A DNA stretch of 25,021 nucleotides from a virus: positions 1-25,021 of IMG/VR virus record IMGVR_UViG_3300025849_000204, one strand, 5' to 3'. Both the position numbers and the translations under genes were made by a program. Under the pieces are notes generated by a model. It saw nothing but the letters and a program-made list of their open reading frames with translations. It was not told the origin of the DNA and made no database searches. Shown in pieces: positions 14,376-21,814 of this stretch (the first letter of the stretch is position 1; the number at the start of each line of letters is the position of its first letter).

Positions 14376-16298
14376 ATGCCCCTCCAAAAACTACAGTTCC
14401 AGCCGGGGATAAACAAAGAGACTACTTCCTATAGCAATGAGGGCGGTTGGTTCGATTGTGATAAGGTTCGGTTTCGTCAAGGCTTCCCAGAGAAGATTGG
14501 CGGTTGGGACAAGATAGGTTCTACATCCTTCTTGGGATCGTGCCGTGCGTTATGGCCTTGGAGAACCTTGAACCTAGATGATTTCTTAGGTGTTGGTACT
14601 CAGTTAAAATACTACATTGAGTCGGGCGAAGGCTACTACGACATAACCCCTATACGACTTACGACTTCTGCAGGCAATGTAACTTTTTCTGCTACAAATG
14701 GCTCTTCGACTATTACAGTGAGCAACCCAACTCATGGCGCTGTTGTAAATGACTTTGTAACATTCAGCGGGGCTGTGGGACTTGGTGGCAATATAACGGC
14801 TGCAGTACTCAACCAAGAGTATCAGATTTTTGAAGTTTCTGATTCTTCTACTTATAAGATTATTGCTCGTGAAGTGGCGTCTACTGGTAGTATTACAGTA
14901 AATGGTCAGTATTCTCCTACACCCGTTGTAGCCAATGGTTCAGATAGTGGTAATGGCGGAAGCTCTGTTGTTGGCGCATATCAGGTAAACGTAGGTCTCG
15001 ACACCTCTGTGACAGGTAACGGCTGGGGAGCGGGAGCGTGGGGCAGGTCAACTTGGGGTTCGGCTGCTACTGTTGATCTAATAACCGATACACTGCGTAT
15101 ATGGACACATGACAACTTCGGCGAAGACCTCCTAATAAACGACATGAACGGCGGCATTTACTACTGGGACGCTTCAGCGGTTAGCCCTTTAACCAGCCCT
15201 GCTGTTGCCCTTAGTAGTTTAGCTGGAGCCGATCTAGCCCCAACGATAGCTAAGAAGGTGATTGTATCAGATGTTGATCGTCACGTTATCGCATTTGGCT
15301 GTGACCCCCTCGACAACATAGGCCAGCAAGACCCTCTTCTTATACGCTTCTCAGATCAGGAGAGCGTGGTAGATTGGCGTCCATCAACTACTAACACTGC
15401 GGGTGATTTGCGTCTTGGCTCCGGCTCTAAGATTGTTACAGCTATCGAAACTAGACAGCAAATTCTGGTCTTCACAGATGTATCTCTCCACGCGATGCAG
15501 TACATTGGCCCACCATTTACCTTTGGGATCAACATGATCTCAGAAAACATCACGATTCGCAGTCCTATATCTGCAGTTGCAGTTGACGATACCGTTTACT
15601 GGATGGGTAAAAATGAGTTCTATGTCTACAACGGTGGCGTTCAGACTTTGCCTTGCTCTGTAAAGGACTATGTATTTTCTAACTTTAATTCCACGCAGGC
15701 CGAGAAATGTTTCGGTGCAGTCAACTCTGCTTTCTCAGAGGTTTGGTGGTACTACCCATCCGCCAATTCAGAAAATAACGACAGATATGTTGTGTATAAT
15801 TACTCGCAAAACATCTGGTATCACGGAAATCTAGTTCGCACTGCGTGGGTTGATCGTGGTGTAAACGAGACACCTATAGCCGCTGGCAGAGATGGATACT
15901 TGTACAATCACGAGGTTGGTTTTGATGACGGTAGCACTAACCCCGCATCGCCAATAGTTGCGTACATAGAATCCAGTCAGTTTGACATAGGCGATGGGGA
16001 TCAATTCTCCTTTGTGCGTAGGCTGATACCAGACCTTACATTCCGCAACTCTACTGCCGAGACACCTATTGCAAACTTTACGGTCAAGGCTCGTAACTTC
16101 CCCGGCGGTGCATACCTGCAGGACAACAGTAAGGCTGTAGAGAAAACCGCTTCTGTGCCTGTGGAGCAGTTTACACAAGATGCACATATTCGCCTGCGCG
16201 GTAGGTCGATAGCCATCAAGGTCGATAGTGACTCTACTGGCACTGGGTGGAGACTTGGTTCGCCAAGGATTGATGTGCGAAGTGATGGTAGGCGCTAA
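14376..16298 (+). CDS. Tail hub/nozzle protein (P22 gp10 / T7 gp12-like)
   Basis: This 640-residue protein opens PLQKLQFQPGINKETTSY, an N-terminal stretch typical of short-tail hub proteins that complete the tail below the adaptor. A central domain has FGCDPLDNIGQQDPLLIRFS and ATETRQQ-like QILVFTDVSLHAMQY, then YWMGKNEFYVYNG, beta-propeller-like in character. The C-terminus ends HIRLRGRSIAIKVDSDSTG, reminiscent of the end of P22 gp10. An inserted Gly/Trp motif GWGAGAWGRSTWGS (about residues 214-227) matches the appendage protein at 6350. The assignment is by resemblance and context; a strong SD (GAGGA) precedes the start. Confidence 0.7.
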   Translation: MPLQKLQFQPGINKETTSYSNEGGWFDCDKVRFRQGFPEKIGGWDKIGSTSFLGSCRALWPWRTLNLDDFLGVGTQLKYYIESGEGYYDITPIRLTTSAGNVTFSATNGSSTITVSNPTHGAVVNDFVTFSGAVGLGGNITAAVLNQEYQIFEVSDSSTYKIIAREVASTGSITVNGQYSPTPVVANGSDSGNGGSSVVGAYQVNVGLDTSVTGNGWGAGAWGRSTWGSAATVDLITDTLRIWTHDNFGEDLLINDMNGGIYYWDASAVSPLTSPAVALSSLAGADLAPTIAKKVIVSDVDRHVIAFGCDPLDNIGQQDPLLIRFSDQESVVDWRPSTTNTAGDLRLGSGSKIVTAIETRQQILVFTDVSLHAMQYIGPPFTFGINMISENITIRSPISAVAVDDTVYWMGKNEFYVYNGGVQTLPCSVKDYVFSNFNSTQAEKCFGAVNSAFSEVWWYYPSANSENNDRYVVYNYSQNIWYHGNLVRTAWVDRGVNETPIAAGRDGYLYNHEVGFDDGSTNPASPIVAYIESSQFDIGDGDQFSFVRRLIPDLTFRNSTAETPIANFTVKARNFPGGAYLQDNSKAVEKTASVPVEQFTQDAHIRLRGRSIAIKVDSDSTGTGWRLGSPRIDVRSDGRR

Positions 16299-16594
16299 TG
16301 TCCCGTATCAATGCCATACCATACTTTCCCAATGCGCCGAGAGAATACAATCAGCAGTACATATCTGAGATTGTCAGAGCATTTTCTGTGTATGTGCAGC
16401 AGGTTCAAAACCCCGGCGAGGGGCGCAATACATTTGGCGTGTTCACCAATCTCCAGACAGATGATTCGGGATTAGAGACCGGGGCTATCTTTAACCACGG
16501 TGGATATGTTAAGATTACACAAGTAAACACACCACATGCGCGTGGATCAGCAGGCACTGGAGCCGTTGGTCTCGTTACAGTGACAACTACATAG
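16298..16594 (+). CDS. Conserved protein after tail hub
   Basis: This 98-residue protein overlaps the hub stop by one base (TAATG). The N-terminus has a short helix NQQYISEIVRAFSVYVQQVQNPG, then strands GVFTNLQTDD and GYVKITQVNTPHARGSAG, and ends in VTVTTT. I recognise the pattern from marine-phage tail clusters, usually next to the nozzle gene. It may be a tail accessory or trimeric plug protein, but this is not shown by a motif. Confidence 0.6.
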   Translation: MSRINAIPYFPNAPREYNQQYISEIVRAFSVYVQQVQNPGEGRNTFGVFTNLQTDDSGLETGAIFNHGGYVKITQVNTPHARGSAGTGAVGLVTVTTT

Positions 16595-16601
16595 GTGATA
16601 T

Positions 16602-16835
16602 ATGTCTGACGGAACAATCATTACAATGCCAGATGGTGGTCGCTGGAAGCCTGCTACCTCTGTGGATACTATACAGTGCCACAACTGTGATAACTTGGTG
16701 GACACACCAGAAGAAGTAGCGTCATACCCTGATGGCAACTGCCCAGACTGCGGTGAGACATGGACTGATACAACTAAGCGGCACACGGCTATCACCGTTA
16801 CAATGCCACAATCCGCAGACGGAGGAGTTATGTAA
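16602..16835 (+). CDS. Small zinc-ribbon protein
   Basis: This 77-residue protein has two knuckles, CHNC (Cys26 and Cys29) and CPDC (Cys47 and Cys50), 17 residues apart. This is the signature of a treble-clef or zinc-ribbon fold. The N-terminus is polar (IITMPDGGRWKP) and the C-terminus ends in VTMPQSADGG. It overlaps the next gene by one base. It may help fold or assemble a tail protein, or bind nucleic acid; the sequence does not decide. Confidence 0.7.
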   Translation: MSDGTIITMPDGGRWKPATSVDTIQCHNCDNLVDTPEEVASYPDGNCPDCGETWTDTTKRHTAITVTMPQSADGGVM

Positions 16836-17848
16836 TGTCAGCGTTTGGAGATAAATTTAAAGCTGAGAGAGCCAAGCAGGGACCGGGCGGAACTTTTAAG
16901 CATAATGGCAAAAGCTACAGTACCAATGTTGCTGGTGAAAAAGCGGCATCAAAGCCAAAGAAGAGCTTTTCTGATAAGGTTAAGGACAGCTTTCAGCCGT
17001 TTAATCCGGGTAGCCAAGCTGCAAAAGACTTCCATGCAAACGTAGGTAAGAGCGAAGGCGCTGCTGACAAAAGAATAAAAGACGCAATGAATGCTGGAAT
17101 AGGGTCACTAGGTGGTGCCACAGCAGATTCTAAAATGTACGCTGACAATCTAAAGCGTTACAACGATTACATGAAAAGTCAGGGACAGTCTGTAGGTGGC
17201 CCGGTGGGCGGTAAGGGTGGCCCTCGTACCATGCCTCAACAACCAGAGATCACGCCAGAGATGCGTGAAGCTGCATTGGGTATGTTTGAGTCTCAACAGG
17301 GTGCGGGTCAGGTTCCTTACTACATGGCTGCGGCTCGCAACGCTAACAACCCCAACATGAGTCCAGCGTTCCAATATGCTGCGCAGAACTATGATGTGCT
17401 TGGTGGTTCGCAGCGCCTTGCCCCTCGTCCGATGGAGATGATGAGCGTAGCAGAGCGTAATCGTATCAATGATATGTCTCAGGCTATGGCAGATCAAGCT
17501 GCACAACGGCGGATGGAAGAGGACGAATACCAGCGAGGGTTAACAGCAGGTAAGACATCAGGTAAGGGTGGCCCCCGAACTATGCCTCAACCGGGCGGCG
17601 GTCAATTTAGTTCAATGGAACAATTGATGGAGTTTCAGAAAGCCAACCCAAGCATGAACCTGATGGGGGAGTATCAGAGACTAAAAGGTCTAGGGGGCGG
17701 CGCACAAACTCAACCACCAAAGCCTCAACCGAGCTATCAATCTCAAGGTGGTAACAGTCCAGTTTTTGCATCTGGCCTTGGGTCTGTATTAGCTAGACGG
17801 TTTGGTAACATGGGTGGGTCAGGTGGTTCAGGGGGATTTAGTTTTTAA
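16835..17848 (+). CDS. Gly/Gln-rich structural protein with internal duplication
   Basis: This 337-residue protein has a basic N-terminus with GPGGTFKHNGKSYSTNVAG and a helical stretch near 75-115. It also has a duplicated segment GGKGGPRTMPQ near residues 125-135 and 242-253, and a Gly/Ser-rich end (GNMGGSGGSGGFSF). It has no membrane helix and no recognised catalytic motif. Composition resembles disordered internal virion or assembly proteins. It lies between the tail hub set and the lysis genes, so a virion role is the simplest inference. Confidence 0.6.
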   Translation: MSAFGDKFKAERAKQGPGGTFKHNGKSYSTNVAGEKAASKPKKSFSDKVKDSFQPFNPGSQAAKDFHANVGKSEGAADKRIKDAMNAGIGSLGGATADSKMYADNLKRYNDYMKSQGQSVGGPVGGKGGPRTMPQQPEITPEMREAALGMFESQQGAGQVPYYMAAARNANNPNMSPAFQYAAQNYDVLGGSQRLAPRPMEMMSVAERNRINDMSQAMADQAAQRRMEEDEYQRGLTAGKTSGKGGPRTMPQPGGGQFSSMEQLMEFQKANPSMNLMGEYQRLKGLGGGAQTQPPKPQPSYQSQGGNSPVFASGLGSVLARRFGNMGGSGGSGGFSF

Positions 17849-17884
17849 TAGACTTGGGAGGGTCGCCAACACTGTGAGTTAATC

Positions 17885-18358
17885 ATGATCGATCCCATTA
17901 CGGCGGTAGGTCTAGCCACCAGTGCCTTTAATATCCTGAAACAGGGCATTAGTGCTGGCAAAGACATCCAAGAAATGAGCGGAACCCTAGCTAAATGGGG
18001 AGCCGCTTTTTCTGATTTTCAGTATGCTGAAGACAAAACAAAGAACCCTCCATTTTACAAGATGATGTCTGACAATAGTGCCAGTGCTATTGAGATATTC
18101 GCCCAGAAAAAGAAGATGGAATCCATGAGGAAGGAAATAAAAGACCATATATCATGGACTTACGGACCATCAGCTTGGGAGGAAGTTCTCGCTATTGAGG
18201 GCGAGATGCGCCGCATCCGCAAGGAAGAGGCTTACAAGAAACAAGAAATGATCGACAACGCTATCAACTTTGTCGTTGGTTCTGTTATATTTATAATTGC
18301 TGGGGCTGGAGTTATTACAGGTTTTTATTACTTGGGTAGATATCAGGGGAAGTGGTGA
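17885..18358 (+). CDS. Membrane-anchored helical protein
   Basis: This 157-residue protein opens with IDPITAVGLATSAFNILKQG, followed by a helical domain and a charged stretch (RKEIKDHISWTYGPSAWEEV, then EMRRIRKEEAYKKQEM). The C-terminal segment (about 127-150, INFVVGSVIFIIAGAGVITG) is a strong transmembrane helix followed by a short polar tail. It heads the membrane and lysis cluster and overlaps the next small gene by one base. It is common in marine phages without assigned function; a spanin-like or inner-membrane DNA-entry protein is possible, but no spanin lipobox or signal is visible. Confidence 0.6.
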   Translation: MIDPITAVGLATSAFNILKQGISAGKDIQEMSGTLAKWGAAFSDFQYAEDKTKNPPFYKMMSDNSASAIEIFAQKKKMESMRKEIKDHISWTYGPSAWEEVLAIEGEMRRIRKEEAYKKQEMIDNAINFVVGSVIFIIAGAGVITGFYYLGRYQGKW

Positions 18359-18522
18359 TGTGGTTTTTAGTTTGGTTTCAAGTTATGAATAACAACATTG
18401 AGCATTATCAACTCAATCAGTTTACTACTGAGAACGAGTGTAGAGAAGCTCTGGAAGATGCTAAAGTCTTGATAACTACAAGCCAAACAACGGTGTATTG
18501 CTTTGAGGTTATACCGAAATAA
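18358..18522 (+). CDS. Small 54-residue phage protein
   Basis: The ATG overlaps the previous stop (TGATG). The sequence begins MWFLVWFQVMNNNIEHYQLN, then FTTENECREALEDAKVLI, and ends VYCFEVIPK. It has a hydrophobic first ten residues and two Cys. The overall shape (hydrophobic start, ECxxxL helix, C-terminal Cys strand) matches short proteins I associate with marine phages, and the frame is fully open. It is encoded tightly after the membrane protein, so it may take part in membrane or lysis functions. It is below the length that many gene callers use. Confidence 0.6.
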   Translation: MWFLVWFQVMNNNIEHYQLNQFTTENECREALEDAKVLITTSQTTVYCFEVIPK

Positions 18523-18649
18523 ACGTGGAGATTACGTTGTATATGACAAAGATGGAAAAGTTGTTATAATAACGCACCACAAACGATATGCTGTAGAGTA
18601 CGCAAGGAGTTTAGAAGATGGCGGCAAAAAAGTTAGAAGACCAAAGTAA
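18503..18649 (+). CDS. Possible small protein, non-ATG start
   Basis: In the frame of TTG 18503 the sequence reads YVVYDKDGKVVIITHHKRY followed by AVEYARSLEDG (starting near residue 11) and ends at 18649. It is 48 codons long, and the first eight codons read RLYRNKRG-like sequence. The patterned DKDG strand-turn-strand and AVEYARS helix look like a folded small protein. There is no ATG or GTG and it overlaps the next gene by 32 bases and a promoter candidate. Low confidence; it could be fortuitous. Confidence 0.25.
   Translation: MRLYRNKRGDYVVYDKDGKVVIITHHKRYAVEYARSLEDGGKKVRRPK
18543..18570 (+). promoter_or_regulatory. Sigma70-like promoter of lysis genes
   Basis: ATGACA (18543-18548) is five of six matches to TTGACA, and TATAAT (18565-18570) is a perfect -10, with a 16-base spacer. 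A start near 18577 leaves about 40 bases of leader containing AAGGAG (18604-18609) before the ATG at 18618. It would express the EF-hand protein, holin and endopeptidase separately from the structural genes. Confidence 0.5.
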
Positions 18650-18932
18650 GTACGATGCCTACGATATGGACGGAGATGGAATTGTTTCCGACTCTGAGAT
18701 GGCGAAGGCCAAAGAAATCAGGGAGACTGAGGACGCGCTGCGCAAACACCTAGCTCAACTGCGCATGGCCCGTTGGACACTGATAGGCATGGGCGTCTTT
18801 ACGGTTACAATGTTCTTTATACCTTTGGACCGTGTCACGGCACTGAGCGATATTTCTAACTTGTTCTACATTTCAGGTGCAGGCATAGTCGGTGCATTCA
18901 TGGGAGCAACAGCATGGATGGGTAGAAAATGA
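18618..18932 (+). CDS. EF-hand membrane protein (possible holin/antiholin)
   Basis: This 104-residue protein has a canonical EF-hand loop DMDGDGIVSDSE (residues 16-27) with acidic residues at loop positions 1, 3, 5, 10 and 12, Gly at 6 and Ile at 7. Two hydrophobic segments follow, about 52-70 (WTLIGMGVFTVTMFFIPL) and 82-101. Calcium binding by the soluble N-terminus is a reasonable prediction; coupling to membrane behaviour is inference. It ends in a 4-base overlap (ATGA) with the holin gene and sits behind the sigma70-like promoter. Similar proteins occur in marine phages without a proven function. Confidence 0.7.
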   Translation: MAAKKLEDQSKYDAYDMDGDGIVSDSEMAKAKEIRETEDALRKHLAQLRMARWTLIGMGVFTVTMFFIPLDRVTALSDISNLFYISGAGIVGAFMGATAWMGRK

Positions 18933-19318
18933 GTATATTCACTGCCGCACTAGGACCGATAGCCAATCTCGCAGGCTCGTGGCTGCAAGGTAAAGCTGAC
19001 AAGAACGCTGCCAGCGCAGAGTTAAAGTTGACCGAGGCTAAGGCCAAGGCACAGATACTTCTTTCTGAGAAGACTAGCGTTGCCGACTGGGAGCGCATCA
19101 TGGCAGAAGGCGCGAAATCAAGCTGGAAAGACGAATGGTTCGTAATTGTTCTGTCAATTCCGTTAGTTCTAGCCTTCATACCCGGTGCCGAGGGGTGGGT
19201 TGACCGTGGGTTTGAGCAGCTTTCCAAAGCGCCCGACTGGTATTTTTACAGCTTAGGTATCGCGATAAGCGCCAGCTTTGGCGTTCGGGGTGCGCAGGCT
19301 TTGTTTAAGAGGAAATGA
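18929..19318 (+). CDS. Holin (GTA three-helix type)
   Basis: This 129-residue protein has a weakly hydrophobic N-terminus (about 3-19), a charged helix (ELKLTEAKAKAQILLSEKTS), then SSWKDEWFVIVLSIPLVLAFIPGAEGW, with a membrane helix at about 70-86, GFEQLSKAPDWYFYSLG, and a second one at about 104-122 ending RGAQALFKRK. The K-DEW...IPG...GF..L...P.WY pattern is that of the GTA_holin_3TM family, first described in gene transfer agents of Rhodobacterales. It should form membrane lesions that let the peptidase reach the cell wall. The endopeptidase gene starts one base after its stop. Confidence 0.75.
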   Translation: MSIFTAALGPIANLAGSWLQGKADKNAASAELKLTEAKAKAQILLSEKTSVADWERIMAEGAKSSWKDEWFVIVLSIPLVLAFIPGAEGWVDRGFEQLSKAPDWYFYSLGIAISASFGVRGAQALFKRK

Positions 19319-19319
19319 A

Positions 19320-19775
19320 ATGACATACAAACTATCACAGCGCAGTCTTGACCGAATGGAAGGCGTAGACGAGCGTTTAGTTGCCGTTGCTAAAGCAGCC
19401 ATAGGCCACACAAAAACCGACTTTGGTGTAATCTGTGGACTGAGAACCATCGGAGAGCAGCGTGAACTCGTAGCCAAGGGCGCATCAAAGACGATGAAGT
19501 CCAAGCACATAGAGGGCCGCGCTCTTGACCTCATGGCCTATGTGGGTTCGCGGGGATCGTGGGAGCTGAATCTGTACGATGACCTTGCGGATGCTGTGAA
19601 GCAGGGAGCTATTGACGTAGGAGTTGCTGTGCGGTGGGGCGCTGCTTGGCATATCAATGACATCCGAGAGTGGGATGGCACAATGGAAGAGGCCATGAAT
19701 GCCTATGTAGACTTGCGCCGTAGCCAAGGTAAACGTCCGTTTATTGATGGACCCCACTTTGAGTTGATGGATTAA
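19320..19775 (+). CDS. L-Ala-D-Glu endopeptidase, M15 family endolysin
   Basis: This protein cuts peptidoglycan cross-bridges or stem peptides to release progeny. I choose ATG 19320, preceded by GAGGA about 8 bases upstream, rather than an in-frame ATG 42 bases earlier inside the holin gene; the result is 151 residues. The M15 signature is complete: SKHIEGRALDL gives the zinc ligands His63 and Asp70, and DGPHFEL gives His146 with catalytic Glu148. The N-terminus contains LSQRSLDRMEGVD, common in phage VanY-like enzymes. The short length and absence of a wall-binding domain are normal for Gram-negative hosts. It follows the holin directly. Confidence 0.88.
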   Translation: MTYKLSQRSLDRMEGVDERLVAVAKAAIGHTKTDFGVICGLRTIGEQRELVAKGASKTMKSKHIEGRALDLMAYVGSRGSWELNLYDDLADAVKQGAIDVGVAVRWGAAWHINDIREWDGTMEEAMNAYVDLRRSQGKRPFIDGPHFELMD

Positions 19776-19804
19776 AACTTTCGTGTTAAAGTTCTATTGA
19801 ACTT
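19776..19804. repeat. Palindrome copy 4 with competing hairpin
   Basis: AAGTTCTATTGAACTT (19789-19804) has one mismatch to consensus. AACTTT (19776-19781) can also pair with AAAGTT (19788-19793), so the same AAAGTT half can form either of two mutually exclusive hairpins. The next gene starts 13 bases downstream with a GGAG ribosome binding site. Confidence 0.7.
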
Positions 19805-19816
19805 CTGGAGATAGTC

Positions 19817-21388
19817 ATGGTTCTACCGCTGTTATTTAGTTTGGGCCTTCCGGCATTAGCTGGAACGGGCGCTCTTGGTGCTACTATGGCAACCCTTTCG
19901 GTCCCTGCTTTGGCGGGTATGGGTGCTGGTCTAGGCTCGTTTGTGCAGACAGGTGATCTCGGCAAAGGCATTCAGACAGGTATGGCTTCGTTCCTCGGCG
20001 GTAAAGTTCTTGGGGGTCTATCAGGATCAACAAGCCCACAAGCACTAAACACAGGTACTGGCGCACAGGCAGCACAAACCGCCACACCGGGCTTCTTACA
20101 AGCTGGCACTCCAGTATCTACCATTGCTAAAGCACCAGTGGCGGCTGACAGCCTAGCTACCAAGTTTCTGGGTTCAGAAGCTGCGGGTACCAAGTTAGGT
20201 TTTGGTAATACGGGAGCCACTAAAGGTGGCGCTTTTACTGCAGCGCAGCAAGGCTTTATACCCGGCATGATCGGTCAGACGATGACTGATGCTCAGTTGA
20301 TGCAGCAAGAGTATGAGAACAGGGCTGCTAAGAAAGACGACGACTCCACTGTGCCTATGCCGAATCCGATGCAGCGCACTTATAACCCTGATCCGTATGC
20401 TGGCGGTGGTGGAGAAGGTTCTTACTTTCAATATTATAGACCCCCACGGGCTGACGGCTCAGAGGTCAAGCCTCCGTATTACTACGCAGAGGGCGGGTAT
20501 GTTAATACAAACGGACCCATAGATCGAAGTCAACTCACAGGTAAAGGTGCTGGAAGAACAGCGACTCAAAATCCTAATGAGACATATATAAATATGTTAT
20601 CCGTTCCTAGAGATAGCCCTCATCACGAACAGCAGGATTACTATGGGGAAATGATGGGTTTAGAGCGGGGACGGCACACTTCGTATCCATTGACACCGCC
20701 GATGCAGGGGCAAACCAGACCTCTGCAGCAATACAGTCAGTATTTAGGTAAGACTTATGATAATTTTGACCAGAAGCGTAATATGTTTTTGAGCGATGTT
20801 CGTGAGCAAGAACAGAAGACGTTTGGTCAGCGTCAGGGACGGCAAAATATATTTGGCATGAATCAAGACTCCCTTCAATATGAACCGTTTTTAGGCCAGT
20901 TTGGCGAAGACTTTAGCGGTATCAGCGGTATCGCGGCCTTCAGAGAGGGCGGGGAAGTAGAAGCAGATCAGATGATGGCTCAGAACGGCATGAACGAGAA
21001 GGATGTCATCGTCAGTGCCATAGAAGCTATTAAAGGAATGTCTGAGCAGCCAGAGATTGTTCTGGCACTATTCGTTCAGAAGTACGGCGAGGACGCACTG
21101 CGTGATCTTGTCGGGCGAGTGCAGTCGGGAGAGTTAGATGACACTGTAGATCGCTTTGAGTCTGGTGATAAGGGGATGGTGCGTGGACCGGGGGATGGTT
21201 CAGGCGTTGATGATATGGTCCCTGCTACACTAGAGGGAGAGCAAGATGTTCTCCTGTCCGATGGGGAGTTCGTCCTAAGAGAGAAGACTACTGATGCGCT
21301 TGAGAAGGCGTATGGTGGCGGTTTCTTAGATATGGTTAACCGTGCTGAAGAGGATGCTCCAAAGAAACTTCAACAAATGGTGGGATAA
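19817..21388 (+). CDS. Internal virion/ejection-type protein
   Basis: This 523-residue protein opens hydrophobic and glycine-rich (MVLPLLFSLGLPALAGTGAL), an amphipathic region that could enter membranes. A low-complexity, Gly/Gln/Pro-rich middle includes GG turns such as YYAEGGYVN and AFREGGEVE. The C-terminus has a helical segment EKDVIVSAIEAIKGMSEQPE, then a motif running from GPGDGSGVDDMVPATLEG to DVLLSDGEFVL near residues 455-490. That motif is common in phage internal and tail proteins. It is probably packaged and ejected with DNA; the assignment is by composition and context. Confidence 0.6.
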   Translation: MVLPLLFSLGLPALAGTGALGATMATLSVPALAGMGAGLGSFVQTGDLGKGIQTGMASFLGGKVLGGLSGSTSPQALNTGTGAQAAQTATPGFLQAGTPVSTIAKAPVAADSLATKFLGSEAAGTKLGFGNTGATKGGAFTAAQQGFIPGMIGQTMTDAQLMQQEYENRAAKKDDDSTVPMPNPMQRTYNPDPYAGGGGEGSYFQYYRPPRADGSEVKPPYYYAEGGYVNTNGPIDRSQLTGKGAGRTATQNPNETYINMLSVPRDSPHHEQQDYYGEMMGLERGRHTSYPLTPPMQGQTRPLQQYSQYLGKTYDNFDQKRNMFLSDVREQEQKTFGQRQGRQNIFGMNQDSLQYEPFLGQFGEDFSGISGIAAFREGGEVEADQMMAQNGMNEKDVIVSAIEAIKGMSEQPEIVLALFVQKYGEDALRDLVGRVQSGELDDTVDRFESGDKGMVRGPGDGSGVDDMVPATLEGEQDVLLSDGEFVLREKTTDALEKAYGGGFLDMVNRAEEDAPKKLQQMVG

Positions 21389-21814
21389 TTGAGGATTAGC
21401 TTGGTGCCGTCAGAGGCAGTAAGGCATGTATGGAAGGATGTTGAGAAGGTACTGAAGAAGAGCGTAGCGACAGCCCAAGGCAAATCAGAAACGATTGACG
21501 TACTGGCTGGGATACTTACTGACATTTACGTTCTTTGGGTTGTAATGGATGATGATGACAGCATAGTCGCTGCGTTCACCACAAGACTTTTAGTATACCC
21601 TCAACGGAAAGCATTGGCCTTGGATTTTGTAGGCGGAACGCGCATGAATGAATGGAACGATCAACTGATCGACACTATGCGTAAGTATGCTAATGAGTTA
21701 GGATGTAGTCACTTAGAAGGCTACGGCAGAAAGGCTTGGGGTAGATCGTTGAGGAAGTACGGTTTCTATCCTGAGTACATAGCGTACCGAATGGAGTTAA
21801 AAGATGGGCAGTAA
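21389..21814 (+). CDS. GNAT-like acyltransferase fold protein
   Basis: This 141-residue protein resembles N-acetyltransferases. Features include a first strand MRISLVPSEAV, strands IYVLWVVMDDDDSIVAAFTT and LALDFVGGTRMNEW, the helix DTMRKYANELGC, and an end GRKAWGRSLRKYGFYPEYIAYR similar to GNAT strand/loop elements. T7 gp13 also has a predicted GNAT-like fold. The start is either TTG 21389, placed immediately after the upstream stop, or GTG 21404 with GAGGA eight bases ahead; I chose TTG because MRISLVP completes the strand. The substrate is unknown. It overlaps the next gene by 11 bases. Confidence 0.6.
   Translation: MRISLVPSEAVRHVWKDVEKVLKKSVATAQGKSETIDVLAGILTDIYVLWVVMDDDDSIVAAFTTRLLVYPQRKALALDFVGGTRMNEWNDQLIDTMRKYANELGCSHLEGYGRKAWGRSLRKYGFYPEYIAYRMELKDGQ

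Noticed and set aside
17609-17622. Palindrome-like AGTTCAATGGAACA
   Set aside because: It has two mismatches, is not symmetric and lies within a coding region; probably chance.
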